Positions 34,764 through 46,292 of a stretch of 64,000 nt of DNA are shown in pieces. A model generated the notes under the pieces. It made no database searches. It saw nothing but the letters and a program-made list of their open reading frames with translations, and was not told the origin of the DNA. A program made the position numbers and the translations under genes. The first letter of the stretch is position 1. The number at the start of each line of letters is the position of its first letter. The DNA is from Cryptomeria japonica (Eukaryota; Streptophyta; Pinopsida; Cupressales; Cupressaceae), in NCBI RefSeq assembly GCF_030272615.1, contig NC_081405.1, positions 575,035,752 through 575,099,751 of the forward strand, in the 5' to 3' direction.

Positions 34764-36160
34764 ATGATGAAGAAGGAGGGTCTAAAATTTACTAATGACA
34801 ACTGCACAATATGGAAAGAGAGAATGGAGATTTATATCAAAGGTATGGGTTCTTATTTTTGACAGCATGTTATTACTAAACATGTACCTCCTACACATCC
34901 TCTAACTCTAGATGAGCTTAAGTAGCAGTAGGAAAACAATCAAGCACTAGAAGCCATTGTAAGTGCACTATCTGATACTGAATACATTGATGTAGATAGA
35001 TTATAAATGGCATTTGAAGTTTGGAAAAAAATAGAACTAATCTATGGTGGTGATAAACATGTTCAAAAAGCTAAGGAAGATAGAATTAGAGGTAAATTTG
35101 ATGATATGAGAATGGTAGAAGGTGAAAATATAGCTCAGTATGGACAAAGGATTAAAGAGGTTGTCAATGGTATTAAAAGTGTTCAAGGAAAGATTGAAGA
35201 TGACACTGTTGTAAGTAAGATGCTTAGAACTCATTATGCAATCAGATTTTTGGCTATTCAAGAGTTAAGGTCAGTGAGTAGTGATAAGGTCATTGTTGAT
35301 TCACTTATTGGTAAATTGACTGCATTTGAATTGAATAGTTTTGATATTAGTATTTCTATGTCATCCGAATCATCTTTTAAGGCATCTATAACTGGTACAC
35401 CTATGAGAAAAGGAAAATATGTATGCCACAGTCATGATTGTAGATCTAGTCATGGTGGTAGCAAGGAAGATGTGAATGATGAGGAAAACCTGATGATGTG
35501 GAAGATGTGGATGTTTGAATCTCTTCTGGCTAAGAGACTTCTGAGAGGGACTGGTAAATATAAAGGTAAACTACCTCTTAAGTGTTTCTCTTGCAATAAG
35601 ATTGGACATATAGCTGCAAACTACCCTAACAATGATAAAAAGGAGAATTTTAGGAAATATAAAGGAAAAGGAAAGAAACAACGTTATGTTAGAGTTGATG
35701 AAGGAGTCACTAATGAGGAATCTAAAGATGATGACTATGAGGAGATTGTGTTTGTTGTTTTTAAGGAAGATTTGTTTGATGAAAAGGATTTGGTATCTCA
35801 GTTTGACTCTAGTGATGAATGGATAATTGATAGTGGTTGTTCACACAATATGACCAATGATAGGAGAAAAGTTATATATGTTGAAGAGTTTGATGGTGGT
35901 GTTGTAAGATTTGGTAACAACTCACCCTATATGGTTAAAGGTAAAGGATCTATCTCTATAAATAGTAAAAGTAATGCAAATGATGTTTATTGGGTAGAAG
36001 GCTTAAAACATAACTTATTGAGTGTTGGACAATTGAATGACAAAGCATATCACCTGCAATTTGAATGGAGTGAGCAGGATCTTAGGATGCAAAGGAGATT
36101 TGATTGCAACTGGTAAACAATCTAGAGGAAATGATTTTCATTTGAATTCTAATGTGAATA
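34764..36160 (+). pseudogene. copia1 gag and protease
   Basis: A single frame from the ATG at 34764; four early stops (near 34860, 34921, 34927, 35004), then an open run 35007-36116. Gag: NDNCTIWKERMEIYI, VWKKIELIYGGDKHVQKAKE and LTAFELNSFD match copia Gag. The zinc knuckle CFSCNKIGHIAANY (about 35581) has Tyr in place of the last Cys. The protease active site is WIIDSGCSHNMTND (DSG at about 35829), and GLKHNLLSVGQL marks its C-terminal end. After 36070 the frame shifts. Gag forms particles and protease would cleave the polyprotein. The broken knuckle and stops make it inactive. Confidence 0.9.
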
Positions 36161-36880
36161 GTTGTTGGTGGCCAGAATTGAGGATAGGTGGTTATGGCAC
36201 ATAAGATTTTGTCATGTGAACTTTTATAAGTTGATAAAGGCTAGGAAATCTAGTATGGTGAGAGGTATGCCACAACATATGAAACTAGACAATGTGATGT
36301 GTAAACAATGTCAGATGATTAAGATGGCTTCTATATCCTTTAGGAGTAAATCCTTTTCTTTTGAGAATATTCTTGATTTAGTGTATACTGACTTTTGTGG
36401 TCCTATGAGGACTAGAAGCTTTTATGGTGATAAGTATTATATGTTTTTTACTGATGATTCTTCAAGGATGATGTTGGTTACTTTTTTGAAAGAGAAATTA
36501 GAATCTATCAGTAAGTTCAAGGCTCTTAAAGCCTTTGTATAAAAGCGAAACCAGGAAAAGTCTAAAATGTCTAAGATCTGATATGGGTGGTGAATTCACT
36601 TTTGATGAATTTGTGAAGTATTATGATGACTAGGGAATAAAGAGGAAAATGTTTGCACCTAGGACTCCACAACATAATGGAATTACTGAGAGAAGAAACA
36701 AGACAATTGTGGAAGTAGCGAGGACTATGTTGATCCAAGGAGATGTACTGAAGATGTTTTCGAGAGAAGCAGTTAGCAATGTTGTTTACACTTTGAACTA
36801 GGTTCTTGTGAAGAAAGGTAATGATAAACATCTTATGAGATTTGGTATAGAAAAACTCCTAATGTCAGCTACTTGAAATT
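36161..36880 (+). pseudogene. copia1 integrase
   Basis: The zinc-binding part shows His and Cys pairs (WLWHIRFCHVNF ... VMCKQC). The core starts LDLVYTDFCGPMRTRSFYGD with the first Asp, and TDDSSRMMLVTFLKEK follows. After a stop at 36541 the frame shifts; TPQHNGITERRNKTIVEVAR, including the catalytic Glu of the NG--ER motif, is still readable near 36660. Stops and shifts continue to 36880. It would insert the cDNA. Confidence 0.85.
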
Positions 36881-37396
36881 TTTTGGGAGAAAATGTTTTA
36901 TTAAAAGAGATGATTTTACTGGTAAGTTTGATGTAAAGAGTGATGAAGGAAGATTTATTGGCTATTCCACCAAGAGAAAATCTTTTAAGTGTTACAATAG
37001 AAGAAAAAATAAGATAGTTGAGAGTGTGAATGTTAAGGTGGATGAATTATATGATAAAACTTATGAGATCAGTAGATCTGAGCCTAAAGATAATGAAGAA
37101 AAATGATTGTTTATTGAACCAAAAGTGCATAAAAATGATGAACAAAACAACGCAGAAATAGGTTCTCAACCGGTAAACGACGAGGAAGATGATGAACATG
37201 AAGAAGAAGTCACTACACTAGAACCGTTAATTGCAAGATATGTAAGGCTAAATAATTTAGAATACTAGATTATAGGTGACAAGAATGTTGGTGTGTAAAC
37301 TATAAGAAAAATCAGAGAAATCCTATCTAATTTCAACCATGGAACCAAAGACAGTTAGAAAAGCATTGAAAGATGATGACTAACTAGATTAAGGTA
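36881..37396 (+). pseudogene. copia1 integrase C-terminus and linker to RT
   Basis: GRKCFIKRDDFTGKFDVKSD, FIGYSTKRKSFKCYNRR and NVKVDELYDKT (36873-37106) are the usual end of plant copia integrase. An acidic linker with stops follows. Confidence 0.75.
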
Positions 37397-38205
37397 ATGA
37401 ATGAAGAACTAGATCAGATTGCGAGAAACAACACATGGTCTCTTGTTCCTAGATCGAAAGATAAAAATGTGATTGGTACAAAGTGGGTCTTTAGAAACAA
37501 GGTAAATGAAGATCGTGAGGTTGTGAGCAGTAAGGCAATACTTGTATGGAAAGGGTATGCACAAGAAGAATGTGAAGACTATGGTGAAACCTTTGCACCT
37601 TGGGGAAAGACTTGAAGGTTTTATAATGTTACTTGCCCTTGCATCTTTTAAATGTTTTAAGGTATAGCAAATGGACATTAAATCACCTTTCTTGAACAGT
37701 ATTCTTGAAGAAGTGTATATAGAACAACCGGATAGGTTTTATTTGATAGATGATAAAGATATGGTATGCAAGTTACATAAGGAATTATATGGATTGAAAC
37801 AAGCATTGAGAGTATCATATGAAAGATTGCATGCACATCTAATCAAGATAGTCTTCTAGCGAACCAGTGAGGGTAGTAATATATATTTAAAGACTAAAGT
37901 AGACAAGATGTTGATAGAAGAAGTTTTTGTTGATGACACAATATTTGGTGGAGATGATGATCTGTGTATGGATTTTTCTAATGAAATCAAGAAAGAGTTT
38001 GAGGTGTCTGAAATCAGCGAGATAAAGTTTTTCATTGGGTTGCAGGTCCAATAGCTAGAAGGCAGAATTTTTATCTGTAAGACTAAGTATGTGAAAGAAG
38101 TTTTGAATACTTTTGGGATGGAAGACTGCAAACTGGTTGGTACTCCAATGGTGACAGGTTGTAGATTATCAAAAGAGGATGATTCATCCTCTATAGATGA
38201 GAAAG
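37397..38205 (+). pseudogene. copia1 reverse transcriptase
   Basis: MNEELDQIARNNTWSLVPR, GTKWVFRNKVNEDREVVSSK and GYAQEECEDYGETFAP open the domain. After a shift it continues MDIKSPFLNSILEEVYIEQP, LHKELYGLKQAL, the polymerase box VFVDDTIFGGDDD (about 37927) and KEFEVSEISEIKFFIGLQVQ. Stops occur near 37857, 38052 and 38208. All recognisable RT motifs are in order. Confidence 0.9.
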
Positions 38206-38880
38206 AATAGATGTCTATGATAGGAAAGTTACATTATATTATTCATAGTAGACCAGATATTGCACATGATGTTGGTTTAGTTGCAAGATTTCAAAAGAGT
38301 CCTAAGAAGACACACATTGTAGAAGTAAAAAGGATATTTAGCTATCTTAAAGGAATAGTTGATAATGGTTTACAGTATCCTTACAGAGGTAACTTTTCTT
38401 TGAAAGTTTTTACTGATGCAAATTGGATAGGAAATGTTGATGATCGAAAAAGAACAACCGATGGAGATTTTCTTCTTGGAGGTAGACTAGTATCTTGGAC
38501 CAGTAAAAAGCAAACTTCTGTATCATAGCCAACTACAAAAGCAAAATATGTGGTTGCATCCATGAATTGTAAATAGGGTATTTGGAAGAGACATGTTTTG
38601 GAAGGTTTTAATCACAATATGATTGAGTCGGTGATTATTTATTGTGACAACACTAGTGCTATAAATATTTATAAGAATATGGTGATACATAGAAGTACTA
38701 AACATATTGAGTTCAAATATCACTTTCTGAGGGAGAGAGTACATTAGAAGCAAGTGAGAATGGAACTTGTTTCTATTAAAGAGCAGTTAGCAGATATATT
38801 AACTAAACCTTTTCCTAAGATGACCTTTGAATATCTCAAAGGTAAACTAGGGGTTCGACCCCTATACAAGATAAACTAAG
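38206..38880 (+). pseudogene. copia1 RNase H
   Basis: SMIGKLHYIIHSRPDIAHDV, VFTDANWIGNVDDRKRTTDG (first Asp), then TTKAKYVVASMNC, where the catalytic Glu position of EAEY is now Lys, and IIYCDNTSAINI (Asp). It ends KEQLADILTKPF and a stop near 38880. The lost Glu would inactivate the RNase H even without the stops. Confidence 0.88.
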
Positions 38881-39016
38881 ATGTAGGTGATGCATAAATC
38901 TAGAGGACATTGAATATTGTTCATGGATTGGTGAGATGTGGGCTACTCCTCACTGGGAGCAGCTAAGATGAGGTTAGTAGAGATGAAGATAGAAGATGCA
39001 TTTGAACCTTTGGCAT

Positions 39017-39180
39017 TGTTGTCAAAGGGGGATAAGAAATTTAGCAGACCTAGGATAAGGAACATAACTGACAAAGATCATACAAAGGAGGAGAAGAGAA
39101 AGTGAAGATCAGATTAGTTCAGCATGATGAGTTTTGATGATGATTCTTTTAGTGTTTCCATCAATGCCAAAGTGGAAGAA
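39017..39180 (+). other. copia1 purine tracts before the 3' LTR
   Basis: TTGTCAAAGGGGGATAAG at 39017-39034 and TGCCAAAGTGGAAGAA just before the LTR. copia3 has the same two-tract layout on the minus strand (61192-61206 and 61136-61152). Confidence 0.65.
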
Positions 39181-39932
39181 TGTTGGCATGATTGGCATAA
39201 TTGATGATGATATTGATATACTAGTATAAGTACTATTGGTGATAATATAGTTGATATGATGAGGAGAATGATGGCATGGTGATGAATGACCGATATAGAT
39301 TAGATGTTGGTTGGTAATTTGATGTTTAGTTATTTGTATTATCATTGATGCCAACTATGATAACTTTGTCTTACTATGTTCTATCTTGTTCATTCTTGTT
39401 TACTTTGTCATCTAGGTTTACTAGTGTAACCTAACCAGTAATGGATTAAATTGGTGAGATGAACAGTGCAGTTGATAGAAAGTTGGCAAATAAGACTTTA
39501 ACAAGTAAACATGAAACAATGTTATGCTTAAGTGATTGGTTCTAAAGATTGATGAAGAATTAGGTGTTACGGTTTGAAGAATGTGTTTATATCATTATAA
39601 TGACTCTATGACCAGAACCATGTAATGTTTTGATAACCGAAAGTCATGTTTGTGATTTACTATTGTATTTTTAGTAGTGTTTTAGCAGCGTTTTAGAACC
39701 GGTAACAAGATCTCTTAACCGGTGATGCTCTATGGTTTGGCGATGAATTTCATCATGTTCATAACTTGATGGTGACGTGTCATAACCCTTGTGAGAAATT
39801 AAAATGCTATTTTGGTGTGATTAATGATGGAATTTCTTGGGAAACAAAGAAGGGAATAGAAGAATGTTTTAAGGGTTTGACTTCTTATCAGATCGATGTG
39901 GGGTATCGTGTTATGATTATTCAATGGTTGTA
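39181..39932 (+). repeat. copia1 3' LTR, first part
   Basis: Starts TGTTGGCATGATTGGCATAA and matches 33146 onward up to GGTTGTA. The match then stops, where the 5' LTR continues with ATTGTCTTAGTATTTG (near 33850). The rest of this LTR resumes at 55327. Confidence 0.9.
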
Positions 39933-40069
39933 GGTTTAGTATATGATCATGGGGGGGCAGAAAGTGGCGATGTGAATAAAATAGCCTTCTTCACTCGCCT
40001 AAAATTGCGAAAATCCGTGTTGACTTTTTGCTTGGCCTATGTGTCAGTATACCTTGGTATGGTAAACAC

Positions 40070-40620
40070 CTAAGCAAATTGGATATCGGATAAAATGGGA
40101 TATGCGATTTTTATAGGCAATTTTAAATTAAAAAATAAATTATATAATGTATAATGTTAAATAATAATAAATTATATAGTACATATTATATAATATATTA
40201 TATATTATATAATACATAATATATGATATAATATTAGATTATAAAATACTATATTATATTATATAATATAATAATATATTATATATTATTATATTATATA
40301 ATATATTATTATATTATATATTATTATATTATATAATATATTATGATATTATTATATTATATTATATATTATGTATTATGTTATTATAATAATATATTAT
40401 TATATTATATAATATATTATTATATTATATAATATATTATTATACTATATAATATTATGTTATTTTAAAATAATTTAAGTATAAAAATCGGATATCCGAT
40501 TTTCTGAAATAGTATAATTAGACTATGACAGCCCATGAGTTATTTTTAACCCATGGGATGCATGATATTTTTGGAATCTGATATCCTGTTGGACGCGATA
40601 TGTGGTTATTGGACCCAAAT
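40070..40620. repeat. Element B left end repeats (GATATC words) and TA array
   Basis: GGATATCGGATAAAATGGGA (40081), CGGATATCCGATTTT (40488) and CTGATATCCTG (40576) are related words. Their partners are at 45950-45990 and 46067-46090 near the far side of gene 2. Between them, 40130-40465 is a TA/TATTA array. In element A the matching position holds GGGTGCCCG words instead, so the layout is shared but not the sequence. Confidence 0.65.
40130..40465. repeat. TA-rich minisatellite
   Basis: ATATTATATTATATAATATA-like units repeat almost without G or C, with 19-20-base periodicity towards the end (TATTATATTATATAATATAT). It is strongly self-complementary. Confidence 0.9.
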
Positions 40621-40815
40621 TTGCTTAAAAAATACATTAAAAGATAGGATTTTTATTGTTTTCAATCATTTTCATTCAATTTTTTTTTAAATGTTTATTT
40701 GTTTTTTCATTCAAAATATGGTTTTTTTCATGAAAACTAGGTTTTTTTTAATAAAATATAAAATTGTTCAAATTTGTTAGCTAAGTTCAATTTTTTACAT
40801 TCAATTAGGTTAAAA

Positions 40816-42706
40816 ATGGGGGATAACAGTTAAAACATTGATCAACCACAACCGCAACAACCAAACACTCCTTTGCCAAACCCCCGCTCAATTCAGGATT
40901 TAATTGCACAAAATTTGAACCAATTGAGGGGGATTGAAAATGTCTATCATTTGATCCCTCTCCTAAACCCAATGTTTGATCTCCTCATGTTGATCATAAA
41001 GAGTATGGAAACCATCATTGAGGAGCACAATGCCACTCTTTTGTGGTGATATTCTATGAGGGAACAATATGCAGATGGCTTGTCCTATAAACAGATCAAA
41101 GATCTCGAGATATCCAAAGCCGCTATCACCGCATTGTTTATGAATCCCCACACTAGTCAACCCGTAGACCCCCAAAAAATCAAACTTTCTATTAAAATGG
41201 TGCAAAAATGATGGTATTGTGAAAAACTCTTGGGATCGTTGGTGGATGCTTTTCAACAAACCACCCAACAACAATCTTGATGTCCCTTTCTACTTCATAA
41301 AAAAATTGTATGTTGAGTTTTTTTAGGAAAACACATGAACTACTTTGACATAGACCTTGGGAAGTCAGAGTAGTCTAGGGCCCATATGTCCCCCCTCCTC
41401 CTACTGATACCCCACCTCCAGTGTACCATCCAGATATCATTTGTGAGGTGGCATCATAGACGTTATCGGCTATTCACTCTTTGAGTGGCCTTTTGGCTTC
41501 TCATGTTGGGTCAGTAGCTCAGCCTACTTTTGATGGTAGTGTTGCATCCAGTGGCACTGACACATCCTCCTGAACACGAAACATTTGCATTCCCCATAGT
41601 TGTTCCATGTGTGGACACATATGCTTGGGTCTAGTTGGACAACTTGTTGATCCTCTTGTGTACAGTGCAGATTATGACGTGCATGAGATGCACAATGCAC
41701 CAGATTTTATGAAATAGACTGGAGGATACCCCAAGGAGTCCTTGCATGCTAGAGGCGAGGAGGCACCTTCATCATACATTGATGATGTAGTGGTAAGATT
41801 TGTATTTTCACAATTCATTCTATATTTTAAATGAATATTTATAATCTAGATAATATTAAGTAATAATTTATATTTACATGGTCTATTTAACAGTTGATGA
41901 CCAAGGAGGAGTTGACATAGATCCAGGAGAGCACCTTGACAACCATTTCATTTGGCCTAGATAGTTATACAGTACATATATTATTGCACCTAGTCATTTG
42001 TATTTTATTGTACATAAATGCTCATCATTTATATTGGTATTAATTAGATTATGTAGTAACTTGCATGTTTATCTTATTTTACTCATGTAGGGCACAAGCA
42101 ACACGAGTGCAGGGTTGTGTAATTTAGGATTTGGTAGTGCAGTTGGAGAAAAGGGAAAGGTAATTGAGTACAAATATGATTGAATGAATAGTTTAAATAA
42201 CTTATAGTGATTATACACATCTAGAAATAGATTGATAGTTTCATATACTTGTTGTTTATATGTACAAATAATTCTTGGCTTCACATCCTTGTTGACTACA
42301 CCTAGTATACCTGAAGATGAAAGAGAAGAAGAGATGCCTCGAGTATATTTGTGTTTATTTTATTTTGTGTTTAGTAGATATAATTTGTTATTATTAGTGA
42401 CAATTATATGCTAACTTGTATCAATGTCATGTTTCTGAACATATGTAGGTTGTGTATGAAAATATTTAAAACATACCTCCTCTACCAAAGACATACATCA
42501 AGAGTCCTGCAAAGCCAAAGAGAAAACATGGAGATGAAGTAAACAAGAATAGTTCAATTATAGTTCATTTTTATGTTAAAGTTTTGAATGTGAGTTATAA
42601 AAATATAACTAATCTTAATCGTGGTTTGTTTTTTCTTGTGCAGGATCCTTCAGAGCCGAGCAATGTGGCGAAGAGGATCAATTTTGATGATCCATCAGTA
42701 GCTTAG
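40816..42706 (+). pseudogene. Element B gene 1: proline/glutamine-rich ADGL..KQ protein (decayed, with introns)
   Basis: The ATG at 40816 opens MGDNS then a stop, then QPQPQQPNTPLPNPRSIQDL. YADGLSYKQIKDLEISK matches element A gene 1, as do the lysine-leucine segment with NYFDI (about 41310-41350) and SSYID (about 41775). A putative intron follows SSYID directly (GT at about 41793, AG at 41892-41893), the same place as in element A. Later likely exons carry YIKSPAKPKRKHGDE (basic, nuclear-signal-like) and end DPSEPSNVAKRINFDDPSVA with a stop at 42704-42706. Several stops and shifts are present. It is not a known family to me. Confidence 0.5.
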
Positions 42707-43141
42707 GATGTTATAGATAGTTTTGGGATGCTTACATGTCTAGTTGGCATGTATATTTTATATATGGACATACATTCATGCATATAGAAATAGATTTTGT
42801 TTGAGTTGGCGTTTATGCCATATTTGTGTATGGACATACACCTGTAATCATTTAACATTTTCATATATATAGAAGTTTATATTTTATCATATAAATTTTT
42901 GCTCATCTATGCATGGTGTTATCATGGAAATATTTAATCTTCACTCCAATAATTAGCAATGGTTAATAATGGTTATTTAATGAAATATACAATTCATTTC
43001 ATTTCATCGTAAGTGTTGTTTCTATAATGAACAATACAATTCATTTAATGAACAATACAACATAATTCATTTAATGAACAATACAATTCATTTAATGAAT
43101 AATAAAATACAATTTATTAAATGAAAAATACAATAAAATTT
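42707..43141. other. Spacer after element B gene 1
   Basis: AT-rich. A short tandem of CAATACAATTCATTTAATGA units lies at about 43020-43140, leading directly into the 359-bp array. No gene. Confidence 0.6.
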
Positions 43142-45020
43142 ATTATTACCCTATGAATGTTCCTATTCCCCCCCCACACTCGATCGAATGCTTGGGGTCA
43201 TACCCTACCAGCGTCATCCCTTGAGCACCCTCAGTGCTAAAAATTGTCAAAATTTGATGGGCCCTAACTCAAAATCTGTGGCACCTATGAATGATCTATT
43301 TGAACCTATAGGTCCACGAGAGGGGTCCCTATAAAATCCTATCTCGATTTTTCAATTATCCCTACGATTTTATTAGGGCAATATTTTTTCGGTTGGTGAA
43401 AAAATTGTCAGTCTCATTCAATCAAATGTTATCGCGTGGCTAATTTCTTGTTTTTCTCATTGTGATAATGAACCATCAGCTCTAACATGTCCATTAAGGA
43501 ATTATTACCCTATCCACGCTCGTATTTTAGCCCCCTACTTGGTCAAACACTTAGGGTCATACCCTACCAGCATCGTCCCTTAAGCACCCTAAGTGCTAAA
43601 ATTTGTCAAACTTCGATGGGCCCTAATTCAGAATCCTTGGTACCTTCAAATGATTTGTTTGAACCTACAGGTCCATGAGAGGGGTCCCTACAAAATCCTA
43701 TCTCAGTTTTTCAGGTTTTCCTCCAGTTTTATTAGGGTAACATTTTTTCGATTAGCAAAAAATTTGTCAGTCTCATTCAATCGAATGTTGTCGCGTGGCC
43801 TATTTCTTGTTCTACTCACCATGATAACGAACCATCGACTAAGATATATCTAGCTAGGCATTATTACCTTATGCATGCTCCTATTTTTCCCCCTCACTCG
43901 GTTGAATGCTCAGGGTCATACCCTACCAACATCATCCCTTGAGTACCCTAAGTGCTAAAAATTATCAAAATTTGATGGGCCCTAACTCAAAATCTGTGGC
44001 ACCTGTGAATGATCCATTTGAACCTATGGGGCCATTAGAGAGGTCCCTAAAAAATCATGTCTCGGTTTTTCAAGTTTCCCTACTGTTTTATTAGCGCATC
44101 ATTTTTTTGATTGGCAAAAAATCGTCAGTCTCATTCAATCGAATGGTGTCGCTTGGCCAATTTCTCATTCTTCCCGTTGTGATAACAAACCGTCAGCTAA
44201 GACATGTCCAGCTAGGAATTATTACCCTATTCATGGTCCTATTTTGTTGTCCCTTGAGCAACCTAAGTGCTAAAATTGTCAAATTTCAATGGGCCCTAAC
44301 TCAGAATTTGTGGCACTTGCAAATGATCTGTTTAAACCTATGGGTCCACGAGAGGGGTTCCTATAAAATCCTATCATAGTTTTCCAAGTTTCCCTATGGT
44401 TTTATTCGGGCAGCACTTTTTCAGTTGGCAAAAAAAACATCAGTCTCATTCAATCGAATGTTGTTGCGTGGCCAATTTCTTATTCTACTCATCATGATAA
44501 TGAACTGTTGGCTAAGACATGTCCAATTATTAATTATTACCCTATGCATGCTCCTATTTTTCCCCCCCCCACACGGTCGAACACTTGGGGTCATACACTA
44601 CCAGCGTCATCCCTTCAGCAACCTCAGTGCTAAAAATTGTCAAACTTTGACGGGCCCTAACTTGAAATCTATGGCACCTGCAAATGATCCATTTGAACCT
44701 ATGGGTCCAATAGAGGGGTCCTAGAAACAATTTTTACATTTTTTCATGTTTCCCTACATTTTTATTAGGGCAGAATTTTTTCGGTTGGCGAAAAAATTGT
44801 CAATCTCATTCAATCGAATGTTATCACGTGGCCAATTTATCATTCTTCTTGTCGTGGTAATGAGCCATCGGCTAAGACATGTCCAGTTAGGCATTATTAC
44901 CCTATGCATGCTCCTATTTTTCCCTACTCTTTAGTTGAACACTCGGGGTCATATCCTACCGGCGTCATCCCTTGAGCACCCTAAGTGCTAAAAATTATCA
45001 AGCTTCGACGAGCGTCATGC
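43142..45020. repeat. 359-bp tandem array (five units plus a partial one)
   Basis: Units begin ATTATTACCCTAT at about 43142, 43501, 43860, 44218, 44533 and 44893, giving steps of 359, 359, 358, 315 and 360 bases. The fourth unit lacks about 45 bases. Each unit carries GGGTCATACCCTACCAGCG, AGTGCTAAAAATTGTCAAA and GATGGGCCCTAACTC. Similar open frames in successive units are by-products of the repeat. The array ends where truncated gene 2 begins. Confidence 0.9.
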
Positions 45021-45762
45021 CATACTAGCGTGTCTCCATCTTCTTGTTCATACAAATCTTCAATTTTTTTACCAATGGTCTCATCATTATCATATTTAGC
45101 AATTAAACAAAGATTCGGCATTGCTCTGTCGATGTCTTTTTGCTAAAACTTTTGTTGACCTCTTGCCTTCACAATTCGCAATAGTGTTCTCATCAATTTC
45201 GAGTAACCATTTTGGGGTTCTTGAAGGTCTTGGATTTTGAATTTTTCTTTCATCCATGATAGGGTATTCATTTCTAAAGTAATTAGGAGTTATGTAATGT
45301 TCACTTGATTCAGAATTTCTACCTTCAATGTCAAAGTTTTCCACATTTTCACCTCCAATGTCAAAATTTTCCACATGTTCACCTCCTATGTCAAAATTTT
45401 CTACATTTTCACCTCGAATATCAAATAATTTATTATTTACACCAAAATTATGGACACCTTCATTGTCAACTCCCAAATTTTTACTTTCCATTCTCACGTC
45501 ATGTTGAGAATTTTCATTATCACTTTCAACATTTTCAACATATTCAAGATTTTTCACTTTCAAAATCTACATTTTCATTTTCAATAACTTGTTCAACATT
45601 TTCAAATTGAATTTCCTCTTCACTTGAATTAACATTAGCTCTATTTAACATTCCTTGTCTTCTCCTCCTATGACCTTCTCTATCTCTTTCTCTATACACT
45701 TCAATTTGGTCATTTGAAAGTTTTCTTTTACGTTTAGACTTGTGATGACTACTACTTCCCAT
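45021..45762 (-). pseudogene. Element B gene 2, N-terminal part only
   Basis: From the ATG at 45762: MGSSSHHKSKRKRKLSNDQI then an arginine-rich segment (RERDREGHRRRRQGMLNRAN), an acidic linker, a frameshift near 45550, and an acidic part with four GENVENFDI-type ten-residue repeats (45312-45430). It ends in a basic stretch near 45110, decays, and stops where the 359-bp array begins. The basic start followed by an acidic repeat linker parallels element A gene 2, which has RKRQRKVLTTEEISTNRE at the same place. None of the catalytic motifs of element A gene 2 (CDICGN, FDNCTGQFK, HGKGEHD) is present. Confidence 0.55.
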
Positions 45763-45939
45763 TTACCTCCACAAAGATTCTCCTAAACGATTGACAATGT
45801 AAGATTTGACTTGAAGAATCTCTCAAAATTACAAATTTGTCTCAACCTGTCTGAAAACATGTGATCATTGATAGAAAATAGAATGTGAAGACCGCGAGCT
45901 GTTGGAATCCACAAAATGTCCCTTAAGGCTCTTTTTTAT

Positions 45940-46108
45940 TTACAAAAAATCAGATATCTGATAAAATCAGATATCCTTTTTTAATGTATAAATATGTGGT
46001 CCCAAAATTTTTTCCTGTTGCCTCCTTTTCTTTTACTATTGCCACATTAATGGCAGTGATAGAAATCAGATATTCGATAAAATAGGATATTTAATTTTAT
46101 TACTCATA
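45940..46108. repeat. Element B right GATATC-type end repeats
   Basis: ATCAGATATCTGATAAAATC (45949), CAGATATCC, then ATCAGATATTCGATAAAATA (46067) and GGATATTTAATTTTATTA. These pair with the left words at 40081-40580. Confidence 0.65.
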
Positions 46109-46133
46109 TTTTAGAGAGAGAGAGATTATGGGA

Positions 46134-46184
<51 letters not shown>

Positions 46185-46292
46185 GGGATAGAGAGATTGA
46201 GAGGGAGAGAGAGAGATTGAGAGAGAGAGAGACAGAGAGAGGGGCGAGGGGGGGAGAGAGAGAGAGAAGGGGGAAGAGAGAGAGAGAGAGTG
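46109..46292. repeat. GA tract at the left edge of the 90-bp array
   Basis: About 180 bases of GA repeats with GGG interruptions (GGGAGAGGGAGAGAGAGA). It mirrors the CT tract at 49878-50068, so the two flank the array as an inverted pair. An open frame across it is a composition artefact. Confidence 0.9.

Noticed and set aside
43487-44934. A series of similar plus-strand open frames of 60-100 codons
   Set aside because: They repeat every 359 bases with the tandem unit and drift with it; no domain is recognisable.
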